Origin: CAYRGQ01 sp964444885 | Lineage (GTDB): Bacteria > Bacteroidota > Bacteroidia > Sphingobacteriales > Sphingobacteriaceae | Direction of reading: 5' to 3' | NCBI GenBank assembly: GCA_964444885.1 | Contig: CAYUIZ010000011.1 | Coordinates: 1 to 42,554 of the forward strand | Length of the DNA stretch: 42,554 nt | In this document: positions 1 to 8,596 of the stretch, in pieces | Position numbering within the stretch: position 1 is the stretch's first letter | Layout of the letters: every line of letters begins with the position of its first letter | The notes under the pieces: generated by a model | Told to the model about the DNA's origin: nothing | What the model saw: only the letters and a program-made list of their open reading frames with translations | Databases searched by the model: none | Position numbers and translations under genes: made by a program

Positions 1-1447
1 AGTTGCCCGCGGCATTGCGCAAGGCATGCGACGCCTGCTCGACGGCATACCGGTCTTGGGCGATGATCGCTCCCGTCAAGGCGTAGATCGAAGTTTTATC
101 AACCAGCTCGAGGGTCTCTTCCCATTTTTTATCGTCATATACGTACACGGTCAACACCGGGCCAAACAACTCTTCGACCATCGTGACGTAATCCGGCTTC
201 TTGGCCAGAATCACTGTTGGATGGATGAAATAGCCTACGCTTTTATCGTACGTACCGCCGATGATGACTTCGGCATCCTTGTCCTTATGCGCGCGGTCGA
301 TGTAGCCTGCCAGCTTGTCGAACGACTTTTCGTCAATCACCGCGTTGACGAAGTTCGTAAAGTCCTCGGTACCGCCAATTTTGAACGATTCAATATCCCG
401 TTTGATTTGCTTCTTGACGGTTGGCCAAAGCGATTTGGGGATATATACCCGCGAGGCCGCCGAACATTTCTGTCCTTGGTACTCAAAAGCACCCCGCACA
501 ATCGCCGTAGACAGCACATCCGCGTCAGCTGAGGGATGCGCGAGGATGAAATCCTTACCCCCGGTTTCGCCCACAATCCGTGGATAAGACCGATACTTGT
601 GAATATTTTCGCCTATGGTTTTCCAAATATTTTGGAATACGCCCGTAGACCCCGTGAAGTGGATACCCGCGAAGTCAGGATGGTTAAAAATAACCTCCCC
701 CGCTTGCGGACCGTCGACAAACACAAGGTTAATGACGCCCGGAGGAACGCCAGCCTCGTTAAATATCTCCATCAGCACCTGCGCGCTGTACACTTGCGTA
801 TTAGCCGGCTTCCAAACCACGACGTTGCCCATCATGGCCGCCGATGCAGGCAGGTTGCCCGCAATCGCCGTAAAGTTAAAGGGTGTTAGCGCAAATACAA
901 ATCCTTCCAGGGGGCGTTGCTCTACGCGGTTCCAGCTGCCCGGAGGCGACACAGGGGGCTGTTGCGCATAGATTTCAGACATGTAGCTCACATTGAAACG
1001 CAGGAAATCGACGATTTCGCAGGCCGCATCAATCTCCGCCTGGTACGCGTTCTTCGACTGGCCCAGCATGGTCGCAGCATTGAGCTTGTACCGGTACGGC
1101 CCCGCGATGAGATCCGCCGCCTTCAGGAAGATTGCTGCACGGTGTTCCCAGGCAAGCGCTTCCCAGTCGGCCTTTGCGGCCAGCGCGGCATCAATCGCGT
1201 CTTTAACATGCTTCTTCGTGCCTAAATGGAACGCACCGAGTACATGCTTATGGTCGTGGGGTGGATGCAATTTTACGGTCTTTTTGGTGCGCACTTCCTC
1301 ACCTCCGATATACATGGGAATGTCCGCCTGAGTAGCGCGGGCGTCGCGCAGTGCCTGTTGCAACAGCTCGCGTTCTCGCGTGCCTGCCGCGTAGCTATAA
1401 ATGGGCTCGTTCACCGGGGTGGGAACGCTGAAAAATCCTTTTAACAT
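1..1447 (-). CDS. pruA: L-glutamate gamma-semialdehyde dehydrogenase (P5C dehydrogenase), 3' end cut by window edge
   Basis: Oxidises glutamate-gamma-semialdehyde (in equilibrium with P5C) to glutamate with NAD+, the second step of proline breakdown, in the cytosol. The reading frame is open from an ATG at 1447 to the left edge, giving about 482 of the roughly 540 residues usual for the family, so the C-terminus lies outside. Aldehyde dehydrogenase hallmarks are present: LTPFNFTAIAGN in the nucleotide-binding region, a FTGST motif, the general-base glutamate in VGETGGKDF, and the nucleophilic cysteine in YQGQKCSAASR. These match the P5CDH branch rather than generic aldehyde dehydrogenases. 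It is transcribed away from the cardiolipin synthase gene and has its own promoter at 1475-1506. No proline dehydrogenase gene is visible here. The family call is firm. Confidence 0.95.
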   Translation of the reverse strand, partial: MLKGFFSVPTPVNEPIYSYAAGTRERELLQQALRDARATQADIPMYIGGEEVRTKKTVKLHPPHDHKHVLGAFHLGTKKHVKDAIDAALAAKADWEALAWEHRAAIFLKAADLIAGPYRYKLNAATMLGQSKNAYQAEIDAACEIVDFLRFNVSYMSEIYAQQPPVSPPGSWNRVEQRPLEGFVFALTPFNFTAIAGNLPASAAMMGNVVVWKPANTQVYSAQVLMEIFNEAGVPPGVINLVFVDGPQAGEVIFNHPDFAGIHFTGSTGVFQNIWKTIGENIHKYRSYPRIVGETGGKDFILAHPSADADVLSTAIVRGAFEYQGQKCSAASRVYIPKSLWPTVKKQIKRDIESFKIGGTEDFTNFVNAVIDEKSFDKLAGYIDRAHKDKDAEVIIGGTYDKSVGYFIHPTVILAKKPDYVTMVEELFGPVLTVYVYDDKKWEETLELVDKTSIYALTGAIIAQDRYAVEQASHALRNAAGN

Positions 1448-1474
1448 CGTGTTTTTTTTGGTTTCACTTCTTAG

Positions 1475-1506
1475 CAAAGGTACCAAAACCAACGAGGCTA
1501 TCCAAC
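1475..1506 (-). promoter_or_regulatory. Bacteroidota-type promoter of pruA
   Basis: Read on the minus strand, a GTTG box (1506-1503) is followed after 20 bases by TACCTTTG (1482-1475). This is an exact match to the Bacteroidota -7 consensus TAnnTTTG at the expected spacing from a -33 TTG. It lies about 28 bases upstream of the pruA start. The transcription start is inferred, not seen. Confidence 0.6.
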
Positions 1507-1815
1507 TTTCCTAGTGGGAAAAACCACAACAAACGATTGCGGAAGCCACAGCGCCACGAGCGTTCAACAGCTCGCCAAAAACCATTCCTGAGCCTAGCCC
1601 TGGCTAGTCAAAAATGCGTAATCACGCACGACTCGTCGCAGAAATTCCAGGTCGTTCATCTGCGCAGGAGGCACGAGATTGCCTGCCTACCGGCCAGGCA
1701 GGCTTCGCTCCAACCCAGTTCCCCGCGCTCTTGCTCGCAACGATCCTTTTTAAAATTAGATGCGTTTGCCCTGCCCCAGGTACCGCGCTAGGGCTAGGCT
1801 GGCGAAAAGATTGCT
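1507..1815. other. Intergenic region between divergent pruA and cls
   Basis: About 400 bases separate the two divergent starts (1447 and 1849). Apart from the pruA promoter, the palindrome at 1681-1703 and the cls -7 box at 1816-1823, I see no convincing gene. Short open frames here lack a ribosome binding site and protein-like composition. Confidence 0.5.
1681..1703. repeat. Short palindromic repeat (8-bp stem)
   Basis: GCCTGCCT and AGGCAGGC form a perfect 8-bp inverted repeat around a 7-base loop. No T-tract follows, so it is not an obvious terminator. The motif resembles interspersed palindromes I have met in Sphingobacteria genomes. Only one copy is seen in this window. Confidence 0.5.
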
Positions 1816-1823
1816 TATCTTTG
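1816..1823 (+). promoter_or_regulatory. Putative -7 promoter element of cls
   Basis: TATCTTTG matches the Bacteroidota -7 consensus TAnnTTTG exactly and lies 25 bases before the cls start. No TTTG or TTG is found at the usual -33 distance, so the assignment rests on one box. Confidence 0.4.
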
Positions 1824-1848
1824 GATTTACCATCAGCCGTTACCGCCC

Positions 1849-3303
1849 ATGAATTGGCTTATCCTATTTGAAATCGTTTATATCATCGTGATCGTCGGCA
1901 CGTGCCTTCGTATTATCTACGACACGAGCAACCACACCAAGACGATCGCCTACCTCCTGCTGGTCATCTTCCTGCCAGTGCTGGGGATATTTTTCTATTT
2001 TTCGTTTGGTATCAACTACCGCAAGCGGCAGCTGTACAGCAAAAAGCTGGTGGATGACGAGGCAATGGGACGCCAGATCAGCCAAGCCATTCGCGACTAC
2101 TCATTGCACACCTACCAAGTCAACGAAGCGCAGTTAGCCGAAAGCCGGAAAATCAGTTCCCTGCTGGTCCATGCCATAGAAAGTCCGCTGACCAGTGGCA
2201 ACGCAGTCAAACTGCTCGTCAATGGCGAGCAAAAGTTCTCCGAACTCCTGGACGCGCTGCGGCAAGCCACGCATCATATCCATGTCGAATACTACATCTA
2301 TGAGGGCGACAATATCGGCCAGCAAATCGCCGACGTACTTATCGCGAAAGCGCAAGAGGGGGTTATTGTCCGCTTCATCTACGATCATTTCGGCAGCCAT
2401 GGCATCCATGGGAAGCTCGCGCGGCGGCTCCGGGCCAACGGTGTGCACGCCTACCCCTTCCACCGCATCACGTTTCTGGCCCTCGCTAACCGGCTCAACT
2501 ACCGCAACCACCGCAAGATCGTCGTCATCGATGGGAAGGTAGGTTTCGTGGGTGGCATCAACGTGGCGGACAAGTACATCAACAAAGGCTTGGAAAACGA
2601 AACGTATTGGCGCGATACACATTTGCGGATCGAAGGACCGGGCGTGCGCCAATTGCAGTACACGTTTCTTTGCGACTGGAATTTCACGTCTAAGACGCCG
2701 TGGGAAGTGGATCGCGCGTATTTTCCCGATCATCAAGTCGTTGCCAATCCACACAATAAAATCGTGCAGATTGCCACCAGCGGCCCCGACTCCGTGCGCC
2801 CCAACATTTTGTACTCCATGATGCAGGCGATCCACCATGCGCAGGAGGAAATCCTGATCACGACACCTTATTATATCCCCGGCGAAGGCATTCAGGACGC
2901 ACTGATTATCGCGGCGATGAGCGGTGTGCGCGTGCGACTGCTGGTGCCCAGCCGTTCCGACTCTTACTTCGTCAATCTGGCTTCGCAATCGTATTTTAAG
3001 GATTTGCTCAGCGCGGGGGTGGAAATATACCAGTACACGAAGGGATTCGTGCATGCCAAAACGATGGTCGTCGACCGCAAACTTGCCATCGTGGGCACGG
3101 CCAACATGGACCAGCGGAGCTTTGACCTCAACTTTGAAGTAAACGCCGTGGTCTACGACGCAGCCGTATCCGAACAGCTTGCCGCGCTGTTTGCTGAAGA
3201 CACGCAACATGCAGCCCGCATCGACCCCGCCATCTGGAAACGCAAACGAGCCTACCGCAAGATACTTGAGAAAACGGTACGCTTGTTTTCACCCATGCTC
3301 TGA
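1849..3303 (+). CDS. cls: Cardiolipin synthase (phospholipase D superfamily)
   Basis: Membrane enzyme that joins two phosphatidylglycerol molecules into cardiolipin plus glycerol. The 484-residue product has the family's usual layout. Two N-terminal hydrophobic helices (about residues 2-20 and 32-54, PLDc_N) are followed by two phospholipase D domains. Each domain carries an HxKxxxxD motif: HRKIVVID near residue 222 and HAKTMVVD near residue 402, each followed by the usual glycine/serine-asparagine stretch (GGIN; GTANMDQRS). The full length is about that of characterised bacterial cardiolipin synthases (480-510). The start at 1849 is chosen because the first membrane helix begins there. It converges on frr, and the hairpin at 3315-3345 lies between them. 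Confidence 0.94.
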   Translation: MNWLILFEIVYIIVIVGTCLRIIYDTSNHTKTIAYLLLVIFLPVLGIFFYFSFGINYRKRQLYSKKLVDDEAMGRQISQAIRDYSLHTYQVNEAQLAESRKISSLLVHAIESPLTSGNAVKLLVNGEQKFSELLDALRQATHHIHVEYYIYEGDNIGQQIADVLIAKAQEGVIVRFIYDHFGSHGIHGKLARRLRANGVHAYPFHRITFLALANRLNYRNHRKIVVIDGKVGFVGGINVADKYINKGLENETYWRDTHLRIEGPGVRQLQYTFLCDWNFTSKTPWEVDRAYFPDHQVVANPHNKIVQIATSGPDSVRPNILYSMMQAIHHAQEEILITTPYYIPGEGIQDALIIAAMSGVRVRLLVPSRSDSYFVNLASQSYFKDLLSAGVEIYQYTKGFVHAKTMVVDRKLAIVGTANMDQRSFDLNFEVNAVVYDAAVSEQLAALFAEDTQHAARIDPAIWKRKRAYRKILEKTVRLFSPML

Positions 3304-3314
3304 GTCGGCGCCAC

Positions 3315-3345
3315 AAAAAAAGCCGGACACGCGTTAGCGTCCGGC
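3315..3345 (-). terminator. Intrinsic terminator after frr
   Basis: On the minus strand, GCCGGAC pairs with GTCCGGC (3345-3339 with 3328-3322) around a 10-base loop and is followed by seven T residues (3321-3315). The T-tract orientation assigns it to the pyrH-frr operon. The stem lies just past the convergent cls stop and could also weakly stop cls transcripts. Confidence 0.8.
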
Positions 3346-3373
3346 CTGTATGCTTGCGTACACGCAGGTACGT

Positions 3374-3937
3374 TTAAACGGTCATGATGTCTTTTTCCTT
3401 TGCCTCGGCCAGTTTGTCCACGTTGACAATAAACTGATCCGTCAGCTTTTGTACTTCTCCTTCACCCACTTTGATTTCATCCTCTGAAGCGCCATCGTTC
3501 TTCAGCTTCTTGATGGATTCGTTGGCGTCCTTGCGGATATTGCGTACGGCCACGCGCCCACGCTCGGCTTCCTCCTTCACTTTCTTCACCAGGTCGCGGC
3601 GGCGTTCCTCCGTCAGCGGCGGGATATTCAGGCGGATAACGTTCCCATCATTTTGGGGCGTCAGGCCGATATTGGCGTCGACGATTGCCTTGTCGATAGC
3701 CGGCAACAGGTTCTTTTCCCAAGGCTGAACCACTAGCGTGCGCGCATCAGGCGTATTGATGTTGCCCACCTGTGCCAATGGCGTCATCGTACCGTAATAG
3801 TCGATCGCGATGCCGTCAAGCATAGACGGCAGGGCCTTGCCTGCGCGTATCTTGGTTAGCTCTGACTCCGTGTGCGACAAGGCTTTACGCATCTGCTCCT
3901 GTGCATCTTCTAATTCTAAGGCGATAAGTTCGTTCAT
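3374..3937 (-). CDS. frr: Ribosome recycling factor
   Basis: Splits the post-termination ribosome together with EF-G so that subunits can be reused. The 187-residue length is standard. Recognisable family segments are the N-terminal helix, TKIRAGKALPSMLDGI, YYGTMTPLAQVGNI, the DANIGLTPQNDGNVIRL strand and loop, and PPLTEERRRDLVKKVKEEAE, followed by the C-terminal helix ending near VDKLAEAKEKDIMTV. It lies 36 bases downstream of pyrH on the same strand, a conserved pairing in bacteria, and ends at a clear terminator, so the two genes probably form one transcript. Confidence 0.97.
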   Translation of the reverse strand: MNELIALELEDAQEQMRKALSHTESELTKIRAGKALPSMLDGIAIDYYGTMTPLAQVGNINTPDARTLVVQPWEKNLLPAIDKAIVDANIGLTPQNDGNVIRLNIPPLTEERRRDLVKKVKEEAERGRVAVRNIRKDANESIKKLKNDGASEDEIKVGEGEVQKLTDQFIVNVDKLAEAKEKDIMTV

Positions 3938-3973
3938 GATTTACGATATTCGTTGCTCAATCGACAAATATAA

Positions 3974-4681
3974 TTATTCTCGTACCAAAGTTCCAATAGG
4001 CTCGCCATTTGCCAACCGCATTAAGTTGCCCGGTTTGTTCATATCGAACACGATAATCGGCAACTTGTTTTCTTGGCAAAGGGTGAATGCGGTCATGTCC
4101 ATGACATTGAGACCACGGTTGTAAACCTCTTGGAAGGTTATTTCATCAAAGCGCGTCGCGTTCGGATCTTTCAGCGGATCGGCAGAATAGATGCCGTCGA
4201 CACGCGTGCCTTTCAGTACCACGTCGGCATTGATCTCGATGGCGCGTAGCGAAGCCGCCGTGTCGGTGGTGAAATACGGGTTGCCCGTGCCCGCTCCAAA
4301 GATCACAATACGCCCCTTCTCCAAGTGACGAACTGCCCTCCGGCGGATGAACGGCTCGCAGATCTGCTCCATTTTGATGGCGGTGAGCAAGCGGGTTTTC
4401 ATGCCGACCTTCTCCAGCGCGTCTTGCAGGGCCATGCTATTGATCACCGTGGCCAGCATGCCCATATAGTCGGCTTGCACGCGGTCCATACCGGCTTTCT
4501 CGGCGCTTAAGCCACGATAAATGTTGCCACCACCGATGACGATAGCGATTTCAATGCCTGTAGCGTGCAACTCGCGCACGTCGTTAGCATACTGGTTCAC
4601 CCGGTCTATGTCAATACCGTACTGCTGATCGCCCATCAGGGCCTCGCCACTAAGTTTCAGTAAAATCCGTTTGTATTTCAT
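3974..4681 (-). CDS. pyrH: UMP kinase
   Basis: Phosphorylates UMP to UDP with ATP in pyrimidine nucleotide synthesis, acting as a cytosolic hexamer of the amino-acid-kinase fold. The 235-residue protein starts MKYKRILLKLSGEAL, the family's canonical N-terminus. It carries IVIGGGNIYRG, DYMGMLATVINSMALQDAL, FGAGTGNPYFTTDTAA and GVYSADP-like GIYSADPLKDP. An in-frame ATG two codons upstream (4687) and a longer upstream extension to 4732 are possible, but neither matches the family. I chose the ATG at 4681 because the conserved lysine-rich first strand begins there. It is the first gene of the pyrH-frr operon. Confidence 0.96.
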   Translation of the reverse strand: MKYKRILLKLSGEALMGDQQYGIDIDRVNQYANDVRELHATGIEIAIVIGGGNIYRGLSAEKAGMDRVQADYMGMLATVINSMALQDALEKVGMKTRLLTAIKMEQICEPFIRRRAVRHLEKGRIVIFGAGTGNPYFTTDTAASLRAIEINADVVLKGTRVDGIYSADPLKDPNATRFDEITFQEVYNRGLNVMDMTAFTLCQENKLPIIVFDMNKPGNLMRLANGEPIGTLVRE

Positions 4682-4753
4682 TAACATGAATAAATTGTGT
4701 CCACTAGCAACGCCGCGTGGATGCAGGCACAAAACGCGCTATCATTGCCGCGC

Positions 4754-4761
4754 CAAAGATA
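4754..4761 (-). promoter_or_regulatory. Putative -7 promoter element of pyrH-frr
   Basis: On the minus strand, TATCTTTG matches TAnnTTTG exactly and lies about 70 bases upstream of the pyrH start. A -33 box is not evident. Another promoter further upstream cannot be excluded. Confidence 0.4.
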
Positions 4762-4844
4762 ACAGAATTTTCCCAGCACGGGAGGTGAATGGGGTACAAA
4801 AATCGATATAGCGCCGCTTGCTGGCAGTTGGCTAATAACAATGA

Positions 4845-5014
4845 ACGGAAATCAGCCCCACAGACCGTCACTTCGAGCGGAGCGCAGCGATGTGAGAAGC
4901 CTAACAGCCGTTAAGCCCGCCCGATGCCTTTAGATTTCTCTTCGTCCCCGAATCGAGTTCGGGACAGGCTACGCCTCCTCATCGAAATGACGGAGGACGG
5001 AAATCAGCCCCACA
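4845..5014. repeat. Miniature inverted-repeat element flanked by 18-bp direct repeats
   Basis: A 129-base segment (4865-4993) has imperfect terminal inverted repeats: CCGTCACTTCGA at the left and TCGAAATGACGG at the right. Inside it, GTCCCCGAA and TTCGGGAC (about 4945-4966) form a second hairpin. The segment is bracketed by a perfect 18-base direct repeat, ACGGAAATCAGCCCCACA, at 4845-4862 and 4997-5014. The terminal motif resembles non-coding repeats scattered through Bacteroidota genomes. No coding sequence is present. It fills most of the pyrH-DUF2723 spacer. Confidence 0.7.
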
Positions 5015-5017
5015 CCA

Positions 5018-8000
5018 TTACATACCGCCAAAGAACCTCGCCTCATAACGGCTAAACACTTCCATCACGCGGTTGTGCACGTCAAGCTGCTCATGGGCGT
5101 CGGCGGCTAGCGCAAAGCGGTTAAGCGCGATCATGGCGGCTTGGATATTCTGCGATTCGAGGTTGGGTTTGGTGTCAGCGATCGCGGCGTAGTACTTCAG
5201 TTGCTGCTCGAGATATGTAAGGTTTTTCGTCACTACCTCATTGGCTTTTTCGACCTCGCCCACCGCATACAGCTGTTCCACCACAAAGGCATAGCCGTAC
5301 GAATCCAATACGCGGAACAACCGTTCAGGCATGTGGTCAAAAAGGTCAAGCAACAGCGCACGCGCTTCCTCAGTCTTGCCTTCGGCAATGAGTTGCTCGG
5401 CGGGAGACGCATAGACATTGTTGAGGATCAAACTGATCATCCGGTACGACTCAGGATCAAGATAGCGGGAGTTTTTGATGTTGCCCCACTGGTATTTGTT
5501 GAGTGCCTGATGGTGCACGGCCTCCCCGTTTACCATCTCGCGTTGCATCGTTCTCAAGCTGTCGGGCAGGGCCACCGGCATCACGCGCAGGGCAAAGCCC
5601 TCAGACACGAGGTAATTGTCTAAACCCATGTAATGCGTGCTCGGCACCGTAGTCGCAAAATAGATCGGACGCTCCCAGTTGTTGTTAGCCAGTACGTCCA
5701 TGATGGACAGCTCAGAGCGCGTCACATAGTTTTGGGGGTAGGTCCAGCGCATGGTATCCACGATGTAATCGTGCCATTTTTCGGGTACGACGTTGTGCTT
5801 GATCACGTCCTCGCGGTTGACTTGCAATTGCAGGTTTTTGGTAGGCAGGAAATTTTCCGGCTGATTGCTCTGCATTTGCATTTGCCGCTTGTCGCGGGGA
5901 TCGTCTGAAAGCATGACGGCCACTATACGGTCGAGATCGATGTGTCCGGGCAGGCCAGCATCTTGGTAATAAATAACGTTTCGCACGCCTTTCACGTATT
6001 TCTCGTCGGCGATATCGATGGGCAAGCCATCCGCATCGTTCACTTTCTCCTTCACTTGGCGGACGTACCAGTCCGCGCTAAGCAAACTCAAGTTGACCAC
6101 CCGCACGTCCGGCCGGAAATTTTCGACTTCCTGCACATACCACAGCGGATAGGTATCGTTGTCTCCGTAGGTAAACAGAATCGCGTTTGGCGCGCAGGAC
6201 TCCAGGTAGTTGCGGGCAATGTCGCGCGCCAGGAACTTCTCGGAGCGGTCGTGGTCGTCCCAGCCGTCATTGGCCATGATAACCGGACCGGCTAGCAACC
6301 CGATTGTTGTGGCGGCAACACCCGCCGTCCGGGCGTTGAGTTTTTTCGCAAACCACTCCGTCACCATCGGTACGGAAAGGCCAATCCATATGGCAAAGGC
6401 ATAGAAGGAACCCGCGTACGCGTAATCCCGTTCACGGGGCTGCAGAGGATTCTGATTCAGGTAAAGCACGATCGCTAGTCCCGTAAAGAAAAACAGCAAG
6501 CCCACCACGCTGGCATCGCGCTGGTTGCGCGAGAAATGCCATACGGCGCCGAGGAGGCCAAGTATCAAAGGCAGGAAATAATATTTGTTGTTTGACGGGT
6601 TCGTTTTCAACGCGTCGGGCAGGGCATCCTGCCCGCCAAGGCGTATTTGGTCAATGAATTTGATGCCGCTAATCCAGTTGCCGGTCGTGAAATCGCCGTG
6701 GCCCTGCTCATCGTTCTGGCGGCCCGCAAAATTCCACAGGAAGTAGCGTCCGTACATGTGCCCTACCTGATAGGTGAAAAAGAAGCGCAGATTGTCCGCG
6801 AAGGTCGGACGTTCGTTTTCGCCCAAGTTGAGGTAGTCCCGATAATACCCTTCGTGGTCGCTGCTGTAAATCCGCGGGAAGATGGTTTCCCGGTCGTATT
6901 CATAGCTGAAGTTCTGTCCGGACACCTCGTAGCGCGTTTCACCTTTGCGGTATTGGTTTGATCCGAATTTAATATCCACGGGCCGCGAATCGAAGTACGG
7001 GCCTTTGAATTTGGGTTCGTTGCCGTATTGCTCACGGTTCAGGTAGCTCAGGAAGGCGAACACTTCATCCGGATCGCTGTTATTCAGCGTCGGATTAGCA
7101 TGCGACCGAATCAGGATCATCGCAAAGGAGCTATAACCGAAAATAATGAACGCCGCTGAAAGGAAAATAATATTCAGCAAGGGCTTAACCTGCTGAATCG
7201 AGTACCAAATCCCGTAGATAATACCGCCGGCAACCAGCAACGCGAATACGATGACACCCGAGCCAAAACCCAAGCCCAGCGTATTGACGAAGAACAAATC
7301 GAAATAGGCCGCACCCTTAATCAGGTACTGAATAATACCCCACAGCACGACAGCCACCACCACGCAACCGATGAGCAATGCTTTGACAGCTCCACTAGTC
7401 GTCACATTGGATGAGCGCTTGAAATATACGACTAAGGCCATGGCCGGAATCGCCAGCAAGTTGAGCAAGTGGACACCGATCGAGAGACCCATGATATAGG
7501 CAATGAAAATCAACCACCTATCCGCCCCAGGCTCATCTGCATGGCTTTCCCACTTCATGATCGCCCAGAAAACGACGGCCGTACAGAGGGATGACATGGC
7601 GTAGACCTCGGACTCGACGGCGGAAAACCAAAACGTATCCGAAAAGGTGTACGCTAAGGCGCCGACGGCTCCGGCCCCAATGATCTGCACCAGTTTCGTA
7701 TTATCCAGCTCGGCACCACGCGCCACAAGGGTCTTGCGCACCAAAGCCGTAATCGTCCAAAACAAGAAAAGAATGGTTAACCCGCTGGATACGGCCGAAC
7801 CGAAGTTCATCCAGAACGCCAGGCGCATCTCGTCGCCAAAGGCGAGGTTGGAGAATACGTTTTGCAACATCAGGAACAAGGGTGCACCGGGCTGGTGGAC
7901 GATCTGCATCTTGTAGGCAGACGCGATAAACTCGCCCGTATCCCAAAAGCTGGTCGTACGCTCCATGGTCATCACATACACCAGTGTGGCAATGATTCCG

Positions 8001-8041
8001 CATGCCCATCCCGCAATGTTGTTTATCTTGTTGTAGTTCAT
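5018..8041 (-). CDS. DUF2723 family membrane protein (putative protein O-glycosyltransferase-like)
   Basis: A 1007-residue integral membrane protein of the DUF2723 family, common in Bacteroidota and distantly related to GT-C glycosyltransferases such as protein O-mannosyltransferases; the substrate is unknown. The N-terminal half has many hydrophobic segments (about residues 10-340 and again 500-600). The family signatures TTSFWDTGEFIASAYKMQ near the N-terminus, with its conserved acidic pair, and LQPRERDYAYAGSFYAFAIW near residue 560 are present. A soluble C-terminal part of about 400 residues follows, ending in helical TPR-like sequence. I chose the ATG at 8041 because the protein there begins MNYNKINNIAGW as in relatives; an in-frame start at 8068 adds nine charged residues. 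The gene stands alone between the repeat element and tRNA-Gln. Confidence 0.88.
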   Translation of the reverse strand: MNYNKINNIAGWACGIIATLVYVMTMERTTSFWDTGEFIASAYKMQIVHQPGAPLFLMLQNVFSNLAFGDEMRLAFWMNFGSAVSSGLTILFLFWTITALVRKTLVARGAELDNTKLVQIIGAGAVGALAYTFSDTFWFSAVESEVYAMSSLCTAVVFWAIMKWESHADEPGADRWLIFIAYIMGLSIGVHLLNLLAIPAMALVVYFKRSSNVTTSGAVKALLIGCVVVAVVLWGIIQYLIKGAAYFDLFFVNTLGLGFGSGVIVFALLVAGGIIYGIWYSIQQVKPLLNIIFLSAAFIIFGYSSFAMILIRSHANPTLNNSDPDEVFAFLSYLNREQYGNEPKFKGPYFDSRPVDIKFGSNQYRKGETRYEVSGQNFSYEYDRETIFPRIYSSDHEGYYRDYLNLGENERPTFADNLRFFFTYQVGHMYGRYFLWNFAGRQNDEQGHGDFTTGNWISGIKFIDQIRLGGQDALPDALKTNPSNNKYYFLPLILGLLGAVWHFSRNQRDASVVGLLFFFTGLAIVLYLNQNPLQPRERDYAYAGSFYAFAIWIGLSVPMVTEWFAKKLNARTAGVAATTIGLLAGPVIMANDGWDDHDRSEKFLARDIARNYLESCAPNAILFTYGDNDTYPLWYVQEVENFRPDVRVVNLSLLSADWYVRQVKEKVNDADGLPIDIADEKYVKGVRNVIYYQDAGLPGHIDLDRIVAVMLSDDPRDKRQMQMQSNQPENFLPTKNLQLQVNREDVIKHNVVPEKWHDYIVDTMRWTYPQNYVTRSELSIMDVLANNNWERPIYFATTVPSTHYMGLDNYLVSEGFALRVMPVALPDSLRTMQREMVNGEAVHHQALNKYQWGNIKNSRYLDPESYRMISLILNNVYASPAEQLIAEGKTEEARALLLDLFDHMPERLFRVLDSYGYAFVVEQLYAVGEVEKANEVVTKNLTYLEQQLKYYAAIADTKPNLESQNIQAAMIALNRFALAADAHEQLDVHNRVMEVFSRYEARFFGGM

Positions 8042-8334
8042 AAATGTTCGGACCTTTCGTGTCGGCAATATGAAAAATTTAGCTGTGTTTCGTTGTCATA
8101 TGCAACCGGCCTTCCCACGAGTGGATACGCCGGCGGTTGTTCGCTTCCGCAAAATCGCCTCGAAAATAAGGAATACTACCGTATCGTGGGCAGGATATTT
8201 GGATTTTTAACATAAATAGGCGCTAAACCGGTGTGCAGCCCCCCGCCTCGACCCTGCCCAACGAGCTCCTGAGCATAGCAAACATCGATACAACCTCATG
8301 ACATACATAGCATTACCTCAAAATGTAAAAATTT
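8042..8334. other. Intergenic region upstream of the DUF2723 gene and tRNA-Gln
   Basis: About 290 bases between the divergent DUF2723 gene and the tRNA promoter. I see no credible gene, terminator or strong repeat here, and no exact -7 consensus box for the DUF2723 gene. Confidence 0.4.
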
Positions 8335-8366
8335 TTTGCAACAATTAAAGTATCAGCCTATATTTG
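8335..8366 (+). promoter_or_regulatory. Bacteroidota-type promoter of tRNA-Gln
   Basis: TTTG (8335-8338) and TATATTTG (8359-8366) are exact -33 and -7 consensus boxes separated by 20 bases. The -7 box ends 34 bases before the mature tRNA. This is the best promoter match in the window. Confidence 0.75.
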
Positions 8367-8400
8367 CATTCCCGTTGCAAGGGGCTTTCGTCACGAAAAC

Positions 8401-8471
8401 TGCCCGATAGTATAATGGTAGTACGACAGATTTTGGTTCTGTTTGTCTAGGTTCGAATCCTGGTCGGGCAA
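8401..8471 (+). tRNA. tRNA-Gln (anticodon TTG)
   Basis: A full cloverleaf can be drawn. The acceptor stem pairs TGCCCGA (8401-8407) with TCGGGCA (8464-8470), with A as discriminator. The anticodon stem ACAGA/TCTGT encloses the loop TTTTGGT, which puts TTG at positions 34-36. The T-arm is CTAGG-TTCGAAT-CCTGG. CCA is not encoded. TTG reads CAA and, by wobble, CAG glutamine codons. Confidence 0.95.
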
Positions 8472-8482
8472 CAAAAAAATAC

Positions 8483-8514
8483 ACGGATTGTCATTTGGCA
8501 ATCCGTTATTTTTT
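8483..8514 (+). terminator. Intrinsic terminator after tRNA-Gln
   Basis: ACGGATTG and CAATCCGT form a perfect 8-bp stem around the loop TCATTTGG, followed by TATTTTTT. It begins 11 bases past the tRNA. Confidence 0.85.
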
Positions 8515-8526
8515 AATGTATCTTTA
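8494..8526 (+). promoter_or_regulatory. Putative prs promoter overlapping the tRNA terminator
   Basis: TTTG in the terminator loop (8494-8497) and TATCTTTA (8519-8526, one mismatch to TAnnTTTG) are 21 bases apart, a workable Bacteroidota promoter. The -7 box lies about 70 bases upstream of prs. The overlap with the terminator hairpin is notable but could be coincidental. Confidence 0.4.
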
Positions 8527-8596
8527 ATCCATTGTTCACGCCACGCGTGATGCCGACGAACTAATCTCCATCGACTAATACATTAAACAAAACACA

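Noticed and set aside
1537..1871. Two short overlapping open frames between pruA and cls
   Set aside because: No ribosome binding site, low-complexity Arg/Pro/Ser-rich products, and they cross the palindrome and the cls promoter.
2134..3210. Open frame of about 358 codons on the minus strand
   Set aside because: Antisense shadow of cardiolipin synthase, whose motifs and start are unambiguous.
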